From positions 62,001-126,000 of the forward strand of contig JAMPIV010017826.1 of assembly GCA_024509875.1 (NCBI GenBank): 64,000 nucleotides of DNA, read 5' to 3'. This stretch comes from Oreohelix idahoensis. Its lineage: Eukaryota > Mollusca > Gastropoda > Stylommatophora > Oreohelicidae. The position numbers and the translations under genes were made by a program. The notes below the pieces were generated by a model. The model worked only from the letters and a program-made list of their open reading frames with translations. It was not told where the DNA came from and did no database searches. Below are positions 20,323 to 30,483 of the stretch, one piece after another; within the stretch, counting starts at the first letter, position 1, and each line of letters opens with the position of its first letter.

Positions 20323-21862
20323 TTTCTGGTGGACCAGTTACGTGGGCTCTTATGATACATTTCTTGTCGCCAATGTGGCCTAGAAACTTACATTTCTGAT
20401 GGACCAGATCTGTGGGTTTAAAAAGAACAGAGCGAGCATTTGACATTATTGTTGACATTTATGGATCCAGAAATTTACATTCCTGGTTGGCTGTTACATG
20501 TATGATGTCTCCAGTTTTGTCGAGAAAGTTACAAGAAGGACAAGTACACATTACACTTCTGATCTGTGGGTCTAAGCTACACACGGGACAGCCGTAACAC
20601 ACAGCGCTAATTCTACACTTGCAAGTTTTGGCTACAACAGGACAGATATAGGTCATCAACGGTTGACCCAAATAAACAGTACGAGCATTTATATTATAAT
20701 GCTACATAAAGCATAACAAGACATGTACTGAAGTTAACATCTAGGCATTTGCTACGTGGACCATAACTGCATAGAAGGCGGGTTCCTATTGTAAACAGTA
20801 CTGCTGGTTGTTACACGTTTCATTCAACAACAGACTTTTCTAGGTCAGAGCATTCAAGCTACATTGTTGGAGGTCAAGTGTCTGTAAACAGTACGTGGAA
20901 ATAGTAAACATTCAATGTGCAAGCCCTAATTTGAGAAGGTCATAGTAACTTTGGTTCGTGAATACCACTTTATGTTACAGTGGATTTGACGTTCAGTGCG
21001 CGTTTGACATTTCGTTTCTGTGTTCGCAAGGAGCAAGGAATTTATTTTAGTTTCAGCTGTGACTGAACTTGTTCTGCAACACATTGAAATTGATTGCTAT
21101 ATGTTTATGTTACTTCTACTGTTTTTAGTGTATTTTTCTGCGGGTTTTTCGGTTGGTGGTTCTTACGGTAAATATGCCACTTGATCGAGGCTTACTGTAA
21201 GCGTTCTGTAGGTGCAAATTTTCTTAATTTGGAAATTTGCTAGTGACAATTGGTCGCTATTGATGTTAGCTGTGATGTAATTGTACTTAACGTTGTTTTT
21301 GTAATATTTTGTCTGTTTTTCAGTTTTGATTGTCGATTTGTTTTGTTTGTATTCTGTAGGTCTCTCCTTTCTTGTGTATTTCTCTACACATTTTTGGTTA
21401 AAACAGTGTTGCCATTTGTATTGTTTTGTATTTTTGTCTTTGTTTTTTTTTTTGGTTGTACTACATTACTGTCATGCACAGTCTACATACACATACTTGG
21501 TCATGTTTTGATATTATTGATAAGGTAGACTCTTCATATAGAGTTTGTTTAAATAATATTATATAAGATATTTATACAAGTTCTTTGATAAAAGACTTGT
21601 TATCTACAAAGATTGAGACAAGGTGAAATACATATTCAAGTTCTTTATAAAAAAGACTTGTGCCCATAGTGAGTGGGATATAAGGGAATTTTTTTTCCAC
21701 AGGTACTCAGGTGATTTTTTGGGTACATTATAAACAAGACTAAGAGTGTGAAAGAAAGTGAAGTGAGTATACAAGTCTAGCATTTCAGACTTGTCTCCCA
21801 TTGAAGTGGGATAAGTTAATTTATTTAATTTTTTTTTCAGGTTTCTGATCTCATTAGACAAG
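20323..21862 (+). other. Element A 5' leader
   Basis: A 1.5-kb untranslated leader. Its first 300 bp repeat the phrases TTACATTTCTG and ATCTGTGGGT several times. Near the end are three hairpins with CAAG/CTTG arms (21577-21599, 21637-21660 and 21772-21793). A T-rich tract ending in CAG at about 21840, 22 bases before the Gag ATG, looks like a splice acceptor. No conventional tRNA primer site was identified with confidence. Confidence 0.6.
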
Positions 21863-23123
21863 ATGTCTACATTGGACTACTTTATTACACAAGGGAGAGC
21901 CCTTGATAAGACTGGTCAACAGTTAGAACAATGGGCTGTTGCTCAGTATGACAAAGCATTAGCTGCAGAAGAGAAAAAAAAAGCTCAGGCTGAAGAGAAA
22001 AGATTAGAAAGAGAAGCTAATATTGCTGCTGAACAAAAGAAATTGCAGATGCAGGTCGAGGAAAGGAGATTTGAAGCTGAACAAAAGAGATTAGACAAAG
22101 AAGCTGAACAAAAGAGATTAGACAAAGAAGCTGAACAAAAGAGATTGGACAAAGAAGCTGAACAAAAGAGATTAGACAAAGAAGCTGAACAAAAGAGATT
22201 AGACAAAGAAGCTGAACAAAAGAGATTAGACAAAGAAGCTGAACAAAGGAGATTAGACAAAGAAGCTGCTGCAGAGGAGAGGAAAGCTCAAGCTGAGGCT
22301 GAAATCAGAAAAATGGAACATGAGGAAAGAAAACAGAAGATGGAACTTGATGAAAAACTCGCAACTTTGGAGTTAGAGAAATTGAAATTGGCGAGTACGG
22401 GTGCTCAGCAAACAACTTCGAGTACGACAAGGGAGTTTGTTAGTAGGATTAAATTGCCTCATTTCAATCCTTTAAAGGATGACGTAGCAGATTATCTAGA
22501 TAGATTCCAATTTTTGTGCGATACGCATAACATAAAAAAGGAAAAATATGTTGAACAACTGATGCCATTTTTTTACAGGTGACACAGTGACTACTCTTAT
22601 GACAATAGACGAACATGAGAGGACTAATTATGATGTTGTCAGGGCAGCATTACTAAAAAAAAAAATATCAACTAAAACAAGAAGACTATCGTCTTCGTTT
22701 TAGGACAATGTTGCCAGAAAATGGAGTAGATTTCTCTGATTTTGTTACAAAGATACGTCGTACATTTACACGATGGGTTGAGTTGTCTCAGATTGAGAAA
22801 ACATATGAAGGTCTAATGGACTTATTATTGCGAGATAAGGTTTTGTCATCTGTTAATGATTCTTTTCTTGCATTCCTTCATGAGCGTAAGCCTAAAAACT
22901 TAAAAGAAATGGAGGAATACTGTTGTCAGTATGCCACAGCACATCCCCATGCTACAGTTAGCAATTCTAAAGTGAAAGAAGGGTTGCCAGCTGCTTCGGC
23001 AACACCATATGGCCCTAATTTCAAAAAAAAAAATTTCAGGGTGCTCAACAAAATTGGAATAGGGGAAGTAATCAAAATTACACTCAGAAGCGGAGTAATC
23101 CAACACATGATGGTTCTTCGTCT
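21863..23123 (+). CDS. Element A Gag
   Basis: Starts MSTLDYFITQGRALDKTGQQ. Residues 30-150 are a charged, Ala/Glu/Lys/Arg-rich coiled coil containing seven near-identical 9-residue units AEQKRLDKE (27 bp each, 22076-22265). A Gag core follows, with REFVSRIKLPHFNP and DDVADYLDRFQFL, then LPENGVDFSDFVTKIRR and a KPKNLKEMEEYC block. The frame shifts at 22570-22580 (T7), 22650-22662 (A11) and 23024-23035 (A10-11). All three breaks are in homopolymers and protein homology continues in the new frame, so the original polyprotein was probably continuous. No CCHC knuckle is seen; instead Arg/Gly/Asn repeats (NNYRGNDS) follow in the Pol frame. Gag would package the element RNA. Confidence 0.85.
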
Positions 23124-26100
23124 ATGCAGTGGAGACAAGATGGTAGTTCTCGTAATTTTAGTGGTAATAATTTGAGACACTTTCGCAAAGGCTATCCAAA
23201 TAATAACTATTCAAATTTTCGAGGTAATCATTCTCGACGTCAAGATTATGACGATGGTGAATTTAGAAACCGGGATTCAAACCGGAATGATGAGTACAAT
23301 AGACAATATGATCACAATTACAGGGGAAATGATAGTCGAAATAATTACAGGGGAAATGATAGTCAAAATAATTACAGGGGAAATGATAATCGAGGTAGAC
23401 CTAGGTTTAACAAGAAAAGACCTTACCAACAGGCAAACTCTGCGCAACAAGAGTTTGATGGAGCCTGTAATACAGTAAATGATAGTGGTAACTCTAGGGC
23501 TATCACTGGTTGTGCTTTCGATTTTGGGAGAGCAACTGAATGCCCCCAATGCTTAACATTGTTTGACTCATCAACTGTATCTACGCTAAGTTGTGGTCAC
23601 CCTCTTCCTGCTCTACCTGCTACAGTTGCGCATGATGGGAGAGGATCTCTCATCTTAGATAAAGGTCTAATAAATGATAGGCTAGTCTCAGTACTTTTCG
23701 ATTCGGGATGTACTACCGTCGGGGTTAAGGAGTCTCTGATAGATCCTTGCTGTGCCACTGGAAAAACAATCAAATGTGTTACATTTGGTGGTACTATGGA
23801 AAGCTATCCTACTGCTATTATTAGGATTGACACTCCTTTCTTCACAGGAGATGTCCATGCATGTCTTCTTCCTAATCCTATTGCGGATCTTATAATCGGT
23901 CGTATTCATGGGGTTAAGGAATGCACCCCGCAACAAATTTCTAGTTGGGAAGAAGAAAACATTCAAACGGTCAATGCAGTGATGACAAGAGCTCAAGCTC
24001 TTAATCCCCCAACTTCATCTGATAATAGTAATGAAGTTGATAGCCAAGACGAGCACTTGGTGATTTCCCATGACTCGTTTGTTAAACGTCAAGAAGAGGA
24101 TCCTTCTTTGAAGAAATACTTCCTTCTTGCAAAGAAAGGGGATCCCAATCAAAATACGAATCACAAATCGTATATTACTATGAAGAATGGTATATTGGTA
24201 CGAATGGTACAAAACTCGGACAAGTCTATGCATTCGCAAATTCTTGTGCCTAAGTGTATGAGAGCCTTAATTCTTCGGCATGCACACGATTCTCAGTGTG
24301 CTGGACACATGGGGTTTTCCAGAACTAAAACTAGAGTCCTTGCGTCATTCTTTTGGCCATTCGTGAATAAAGACATCCGAATTTATTGCCGATCTTGCAA
24401 AATTTGTCAAGAGGTCAAGTCTAGGGGTCCGAGACATGCTGCTCCTATTCAGGCTGCAGATATTCCGATTCGGCCGTTTCAGAAAATGGCTATAGACATC
24501 ATTGGTCCGTTCAAAATTAAGTCAGCCAGAGGACACCAATTTATCCTCACTTGCGTGGACATGTGCACGCGTTGGCCAGAGGCTATTCCTCTGAAGAGCA
24601 TATCAACTGTCGATATCGCTGATGCTCTTTGGCTCGTATTTTCTCGTCTGGGATTCCCCGGAGAAATACTGTCGGATCACGGCACTCAGTTAATTTCGGA
24701 CGTTATGTCTCAGGTAATGGCTACGCTAGACATTAAAAGGTCTCTCAGTAGTATTTATCATCCAATGTCCAATGGATTGGTAGAACGTCTTAACAGGACA
24801 CTAAAGAACTTACTTGGCAAGATAACGGAGGATCATCCTGAAGATTGGGACAGGGTTTTACCTGCAGTCCTCTTTGCCTATAGAGAGGTTCCCAACGAGC
24901 ATACAGGGTTTTCTCCTTTCGAACTTGTCTTTGGCGCGCAACCGCGCGGGCCAATGTCCTTGTTACACGATTTGATAACTTCCGATAATATTGACGATGA
25001 TACACAATCGTCATATGAATATGTTATAGCTCTTAGAGAAAAGATTATCGAATCGTGCAGGTTAGCAACTTCATCTTCCGAATTTGCGAAAGAAAAAGCT
25101 AGGCGATTTGCTAATAAGAAAAGACGCCTACGTCAACTTTGTCCTGGAGACAAAGCATATGTCTTACTGCCCTCAAGAGAGAATAGACTTCTCATTTCTT
25201 GGAAGGGTCCATACACTATAGTCTCGAAAATTTCTGATGTCGACTATATTGTCGATGTGGATGGAAGGCATAAAACCTTCCATATAAATATGCTAACAGA
25301 GTTTATTGAACGTCCAGACTATTTACAGCCTATTTTCCAGGCGACGGACGACTCTCCAGTTCAACATGGTCACATCTCATCCCTGTCCGTTATACAGGAT
25401 GAGGAAACTTTTTTTTCTGACGTGAACTTACCTCTTCCTGCGATTCCACTTACTTCAACGGAATCGTGGAGAGACGTTACAGTCTCTTCCAACTTGTCTT
25501 TTGAGGAACAACGTCAAGTATCCTCTACGTTACAATCATATCAGGATGTCCTTACCGACATTCCTGGACACACAGATGTCATAGAACATGACATCATACT
25601 TACTGATCGTAATCCGATCAGAGTAAGACCATACCCAATACCTATTCATTTTCAAGCACAAGTCGAGAAAGAATTGGATGAAATGATTCAACTACAAATA
25701 ATTGAACCATCCACTTCAGCTTATTCTTCGTCGATAGTTATTGTTCGAAAGAAAGACAATAACATACGTCTTTGCGTTGATTATCGCAAATTAAATCAAG
25801 TTACGAAGTTCGATGCTGAACCTATGCCGTTATTAGATGATCTACTTATTAGACTTTCTAAAGCTAAATTCTTTACTAAACTAGACTTGTCGAAAGGTTA
25901 TTGGCAAGTCCCACTGACGGAACACGCCAAACCTCTCACTGCTTTTTCGACACCTAGGGGTCTGTTTCAATGGAATTTTATGCCTTTCGGGCTTATGAAC
26001 GCCCCAGCGACTTTCGTACGCATGATGCGACGAATTCTATCAGATCGTGCAGATGTCATTGCATATTTAGACGACATCTGTCTTTTCAGCGATACTTGGG

Positions 26101-26879
26101 AAGAACACTATGTGGGTCTGAAGGAATTGCTATCTACTCTACGTGAGCATAGTTTGACTGCTAAACCCTCTAAAGCTTTTGTTGGGTTTAGTGAAATTTC
26201 CTTCCTAGGTCATCGAGTTGGTCATGGTCTGTTGAAGACAGAGGACCAAAACATTTCAAAGATATTAAATATCTCGGTTCCGAAGACAAAAAAGCAAGTG
26301 CGTAGTCTCTTGGGATTGATACAATTCTATGGAAGATTCATTGAGAATCTGTCCTCCATTATGGCACCACTTTCAACGTTATTGAAAAAAGGTTCTCCTA
26401 ATATGGTGCGTTGGTCCCAAGAATGCCAATCTTCATTGGATCAGGTTAAGAATTTGTTCTCATCTCATCCTATCTTAAGACTACCGACGATTGATAAGAC
26501 TTTTGTCCTTCGTAGTGATGCCTCTTCCACTGGCATTGGAGCGGCACTAATGCAGGAATATTCAGGAACTCTGCATCCTGTAATGTATATTTCTAGGAAG
26601 CTGAATGCGGCAGAAAGGAATTACTCGGTTTTGGACCGTGAATTGTTGGCTATGGTTTGGTCCATTCTTAAGCTACAAAGGTTCCTTCTGGGCGCGCATT
26701 TCTTTATGGAAACCGACCAAAAAGCTCTTACGGCTATGCAAAGTAAGGATTTGAAGAGCTCGAGATCTACTCGTTATGCTATTGCTCTTCAGCCTTTCCA
26801 TTTCACGGTGCGAGCTATCCGTGGTTCGGATAATGTGATGGCGGACATATTGTCTAGATGCCCACATGATTCCAGTTAA
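23124..26879 (+). CDS. Element A Pol: protease, integrase, reverse transcriptase, RNase H
   Basis: Intact 1251-codon frame; the true start is upstream through Gag. In order: RGND repeats (about residues 65-95); a CPQC...CGHP cluster; protease with VLFDSGCTT near 23695; the integrase zinc finger HAHDSQCAGH...CKICQ (24275-24405); the integrase core with catalytic Asp in AIDIIGPF (near 24495), Asp in LSDHGTQL (near 24675) and Glu in NGLVERLNRTLK (near 24783); a GPY/F tail (WKGPYTIV near 25200); reverse transcriptase with LCVDYRKLNQ, FTKLDLSKGYWQ and YLDD (26064-26075); and RNase H with VLRSDASSTG, DRELLAMVW, METDQKAL and DNVMADILSRCP. Integrase precedes RT, the reverse of ordinary Gypsy, as in the Gmr1 group. 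All catalytic residues are present. Confidence 0.93.
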   Translation: MQWRQDGSSRNFSGNNLRHFRKGYPNNNYSNFRGNHSRRQDYDDGEFRNRDSNRNDEYNRQYDHNYRGNDSRNNYRGNDSQNNYRGNDNRGRPRFNKKRPYQQANSAQQEFDGACNTVNDSGNSRAITGCAFDFGRATECPQCLTLFDSSTVSTLSCGHPLPALPATVAHDGRGSLILDKGLINDRLVSVLFDSGCTTVGVKESLIDPCCATGKTIKCVTFGGTMESYPTAIIRIDTPFFTGDVHACLLPNPIADLIIGRIHGVKECTPQQISSWEEENIQTVNAVMTRAQALNPPTSSDNSNEVDSQDEHLVISHDSFVKRQEEDPSLKKYFLLAKKGDPNQNTNHKSYITMKNGILVRMVQNSDKSMHSQILVPKCMRALILRHAHDSQCAGHMGFSRTKTRVLASFFWPFVNKDIRIYCRSCKICQEVKSRGPRHAAPIQAADIPIRPFQKMAIDIIGPFKIKSARGHQFILTCVDMCTRWPEAIPLKSISTVDIADALWLVFSRLGFPGEILSDHGTQLISDVMSQVMATLDIKRSLSSIYHPMSNGLVERLNRTLKNLLGKITEDHPEDWDRVLPAVLFAYREVPNEHTGFSPFELVFGAQPRGPMSLLHDLITSDNIDDDTQSSYEYVIALREKIIESCRLATSSSEFAKEKARRFANKKRRLRQLCPGDKAYVLLPSRENRLLISWKGPYTIVSKISDVDYIVDVDGRHKTFHINMLTEFIERPDYLQPIFQATDDSPVQHGHISSLSVIQDEETFFSDVNLPLPAIPLTSTESWRDVTVSSNLSFEEQRQVSSTLQSYQDVLTDIPGHTDVIEHDIILTDRNPIRVRPYPIPIHFQAQVEKELDEMIQLQIIEPSTSAYSSSIVIVRKKDNNIRLCVDYRKLNQVTKFDAEPMPLLDDLLIRLSKAKFFTKLDLSKGYWQVPLTEHAKPLTAFSTPRGLFQWNFMPFGLMNAPATFVRMMRRILSDRADVIAYLDDICLFSDTWEEHYVGLKELLSTLREHSLTAKPSKAFVGFSEISFLGHRVGHGLLKTEDQNISKILNISVPKTKKQVRSLLGLIQFYGRFIENLSSIMAPLSTLLKKGSPNMVRWSQECQSSLDQVKNLFSSHPILRLPTIDKTFVLRSDASSTGIGAALMQEYSGTLHPVMYISRKLNAAERNYSVLDRELLAMVWSILKLQRFLLGAHFFMETDQKALTAMQSKDLKSSRSTRYAIALQPFHFTVRAIRGSDNVMADILSRCPHDSS

Positions 26880-27311
26880 ATCTTGTGTCCTAGTTTTTCC
26901 TGATATATTTTCAGACTTAGGTCTGTCCTTAATATCATAATATGTTGTAATACAAATGTATTTGGATGATGTTTAGATAATTTAACAAATTTCATTTTGT
27001 CCATCCATCAGTGATATGTTGCTAAAATAGCATTGACATTTGTATATTGCTATGATTATATTATTTAGTAATGTTTGATATATGATTGGTATTGCCAGCA
27101 ACTTAGGTTTCTTGAATGGTATCCCTTAGTTTGTTTGGCTTAAAGGAAATATTTTCTCCTATGTTGGGAGATGATTTGTACCCTCTTCTATTGTACCTGA
27201 TATTAGGTTCATTGTTTGCATGAGCACAGAAGTGATACTGGTGCTATCTTGCTCATGAACATATTAAAAAAAAAAAATTGCATTTTTTTTTTTACAGGGG
27301 GGTGGTAGTAA
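26880..27311 (+). other. Element A 3' untranslated region and polypurine tract
   Basis: AT-rich, no gene. It ends with A- and T-runs and then the purine tract AGGGGGGTGG that would prime plus-strand DNA synthesis just before the 3' LTR. Confidence 0.7.
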
Positions 27312-27870
27312 TGTTGCTGTCATTTTCGACGGAGTCATCTGTCAAGTTATTTGCTTATGTTTGTATCATAAGTATAATTGTGTCTTTACCTGCGATGTCA
27401 GGTTGATTAGGGGTTGTCTTCCCTTGTTTATTCATTCATTGTGTTTGACCTTTAGGGTCAGAGGTTGACAGTTCGGCGTAGGCCTAGGGGAAGGTTTTTT
27501 TAAGCGGGAGTGAGATATACTTCCGGGAAGCCGGGAGGTCCTGTTTTTCTGAAGGGACCAAGAGTCCATTGTTTTTTCGGGGAGAATCTTCGAAGTAACT
27601 GCTATGGCAGTTTTCCCCAGTGAATCTCTGTGCGTCGGGATGACGACAGAATTCCTTGTGATGTTCTGAGGATTCATTTGCCAGGTAATACCGACCTTTA
27701 TGCATTATTACGCTTTTCGGTGGCAGAACATGTAAAGGATTACCTAGGGTGAACAGCAGCTCACTGATCCGCCATTTCAGAACTTATATATTTGTGCTCG
27801 AGGTAGCCATCCAAGACTGTTAGTCTTATATTGTCCAGAAATCCAGTGACGAAGATATATTGTGGGAGCC
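27312..27870 (+). repeat. Element A 3' LTR, first half
   Basis: Matches 19174 onward up to the insertion site of element B, where GAGCC is duplicated (27866-27870 and 36853-36857). Confidence 0.93.
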
Positions 27871-28745
27871 TGTCATGAAATATTCTAATCCACATATATA
27901 AATTATTAGGTAAATATGAAGCCTAACAAATAAAATTAATAAAGAGAAGAGCAATGGTAAAATGACAGTGCTGTCCCAAAGAATGTACTCGAAATCCCCC
28001 TTGTTTTCTGCTTCGTCTGCAAATTGTAACGCTTTCACGTTGATAGTAAAGCTTACTGTATTATTACCCGCCTTCTTCAATGAAACGTGTGCTGTATTTC
28101 TTGGAAAAGCATTGAGACGTACTGCGTAATGACCTAAATTAACCCTAACATTAATTATACTGCGTTACCAAAACGAACGAACAGATGGACTAAAGGGATA
28201 AAAAGAGAAGGGAGAGGCAGAAAGCCGAACACTAAACCCGCTTCGCGCGATACACAATTACTACCATCACGCGTGTAAGTCTACATGCACTAATTTTTTT
28301 TTTCAGACGGACAGTGATAAAATACACTACCCTTTCCCAGAGTTAGGTTTATAAATCATAACAGACTCTTATTAGAAAAGACAACATTATATGGGTTTAC
28401 GTTTGAACACATAACAGTACCCAGACAGCACATCTTCTAAACAGGAGATAGAAGAAATTGCATATTTTGAACGCAGCCACGTAGCTCCTTTAAATTAGTA
28501 TTTTTGGGTTCCTTAGGGTTTGCTGACAAATAATATGTAAAACGTTACGCAAATAGTCCAGGAATTAATAAATTATACCCAAAATAAAATATTGGGGGTG
28601 CCTGACAGCATAAAATCATTTCTGCTCATAAAATTTTTTTTTATAACGTGTTTGAAAAAACCTTACGTTACATAAATAGCCTACCATGTAAACTCCAAAT
28701 TGATTGGAGCGCAACAAATGAAAGCCTAACCACGATTGGTCGGGC

Positions 28746-28753
28746 TATAAATA
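28746..28753 (+). promoter_or_regulatory. TATA box of the element B LTR
   Basis: TATAAATA preceded by GATTGGTCGGG (ATTGG is the reverse of a CCAAT box). The identical copy in the 3' LTR is at 35309-35316. Position in the LTR fits the U3/R boundary; transcription start not determined. Confidence 0.5.
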
Positions 28754-29378
28754 CTATCTTGGTTGTTGGGGGAGACGGGAAAAGATAACATTTTTTCAAA
28801 CACTTGTCGAAACGTGGCTCATTGGCCAGTCTCGCTGATATACACACTTGGGAGCGTTAGTTCGAGACCACTAATTCAAATAAGCTTGATAAAGCGACAG
28901 TACGTTGAAGCCAGCTCACATTTTTGCTAAAATAAAAGCCTGGAACATAGGCAGAACGGAATTTGTGCCAGTTTGTGCCAGAATTCATTGCTAATCAACG
29001 TATCTGTGTTTATTTCCATGAAATTGTGGTAAGCTTAAACCATTCAGTATCTTTTAATGAAAAATTGAATGTGAATTGTTGATTTATGCCTGTATATATA
29101 TGTGTAGTTCAGTGGCAAACGTGAGGTAAAGCCTATAATGCTCCAGCCTGAACAGAGGGTGTCGGAGAGAAGTAAAACGGCATGGAATGGCCAAGTAGTA
29201 CACTGACACCTGGATGATGGACTAGAAAGAAATAATGCTGGAAGTGCAGAGGCGTAGTAACCATTAAGAAGGGTAATACTGGAATAAAGTATTTCAAATG
29301 AAGCTGACTGTTGGCCTAACGCTCTGAACGCAATGTTTGTGCTGTATTGTGATCAGTGTAAAAGAGAATATAAATTAG

Positions 29379-29618
29379 TTATGAAGTAGAAGGTACATCC
29401 TTCTTGATTTCAGGGACAGTGGTCTTGATGGTAGTGAGCAGCACCTGGTCAGAGATTTGCTGAATCCAGAGTCGGACAGCATACTCCTTGGTCTTTTTAG
29501 CTATCAGTGAGGTGTCTCCTGAGCCCAGAGGAGAATTCGAGCAGAGGAGTCCTTTCCTGCCGCCATCACTAAAGATAAGCAGAGTTGGCCAGCTGAGCTC
29601 AACATTATGTCCCCTCAT
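29379..29618 (-). CDS. Antisense 79-codon frame inside the element B LTR, unknown
   Basis: The frame starts MRGHNVELSWPTLLIFSDGG and ends KKDVPSTS. Composition is protein-like (mixed hydrophobic and charged, no low complexity), unlike the other LTR frames. It is preceded on the minus strand by an AATCAG acceptor-like end. It is conserved codon for codon in the other LTR (35942-36181), as expected of a recent duplication. I recognise no family. It could be a captured host exon or chance. Confidence 0.3.
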   Translation of the reverse strand: MRGHNVELSWPTLLIFSDGGRKGLLCSNSPLGSGDTSLIAKKTKEYAVRLWIQQISDQVLLTTIKTTVPEIKKDVPSTS

Positions 29619-30483
29619 CCTGAACTGATTTTTTTAAAAATTAACATTAAGAGGGGAATTTACTTGTCTTAAAATCAGGAACTGTGAACATCTACAATAA
29701 TGGTCCCTAAAGACAAACTATTGAAGTCATGATGACAAATACCAACAGAGCTTGAACAAAACAAAACCAGTATTACCTCATTTTACCACTACACAATTGA
29801 CACACATAGAACATTGGTAATAATATATGTCACTACAATATTCATATTAAATACATTCTGTACATAACTTGTAATTTAAATTGATTGTGATTCCTGGTTC
29901 CCTTGTAGTTGAATCAGGACACATATTCATTCATGCCAGTAATGAATACATATTGTTATTTGAAACGTTACTAGTGACTTCTTTAAGATATTCTCATAGA
30001 GTGTTATATGTATGTGAGTGTCACAGTGTTGTTAAGAGTAGTGGATTAAATTAAATTGTTTATCTGTCTGTTGTTGTGACTTACACTTCACCATACACAT
30101 ACCCTAGACACATAACGTAGCATCACACTATTCCAGAATAATTCTGACTGAGATATATAGATATGTGGTAGCAAGTAAGGTTATATATATATAATATACT
30201 ACTCTTATTAGATATATATATACCTTCACAGCTGATCTCAGTCAGTACACTAAGTCCCTTATAAGTATTTATAACTTCCCACTTCACCACATATATTGGG
30301 GTCTCGCTCTTGGGATTTTGAATCTTTAACTATTAAAAATATTGGGGATAATTCACTTCAGGGAATATAAGAATTAAAAGGTATCCTTGGGTGGAATTAA
30401 ATAAGGTTGAGCTCACGGTGCCTGTGTTGTCCATTAGAGATTGAATTGTTGGTTAGACATTGTATTAAGTTACCTGATAGACA

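Larger units (their letters stand above)
27871..30291 (+). repeat. Element B 5' LTR
   Basis: 2421 bp. It contains a TATAAATA box at 28746-28753 preceded by a GATTGGTCGGG phrase (an inverted CCAAT-type box), a plausible RNA polymerase II promoter. An antisense 79-codon open frame is at 29379-29618. Confidence 0.92.
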
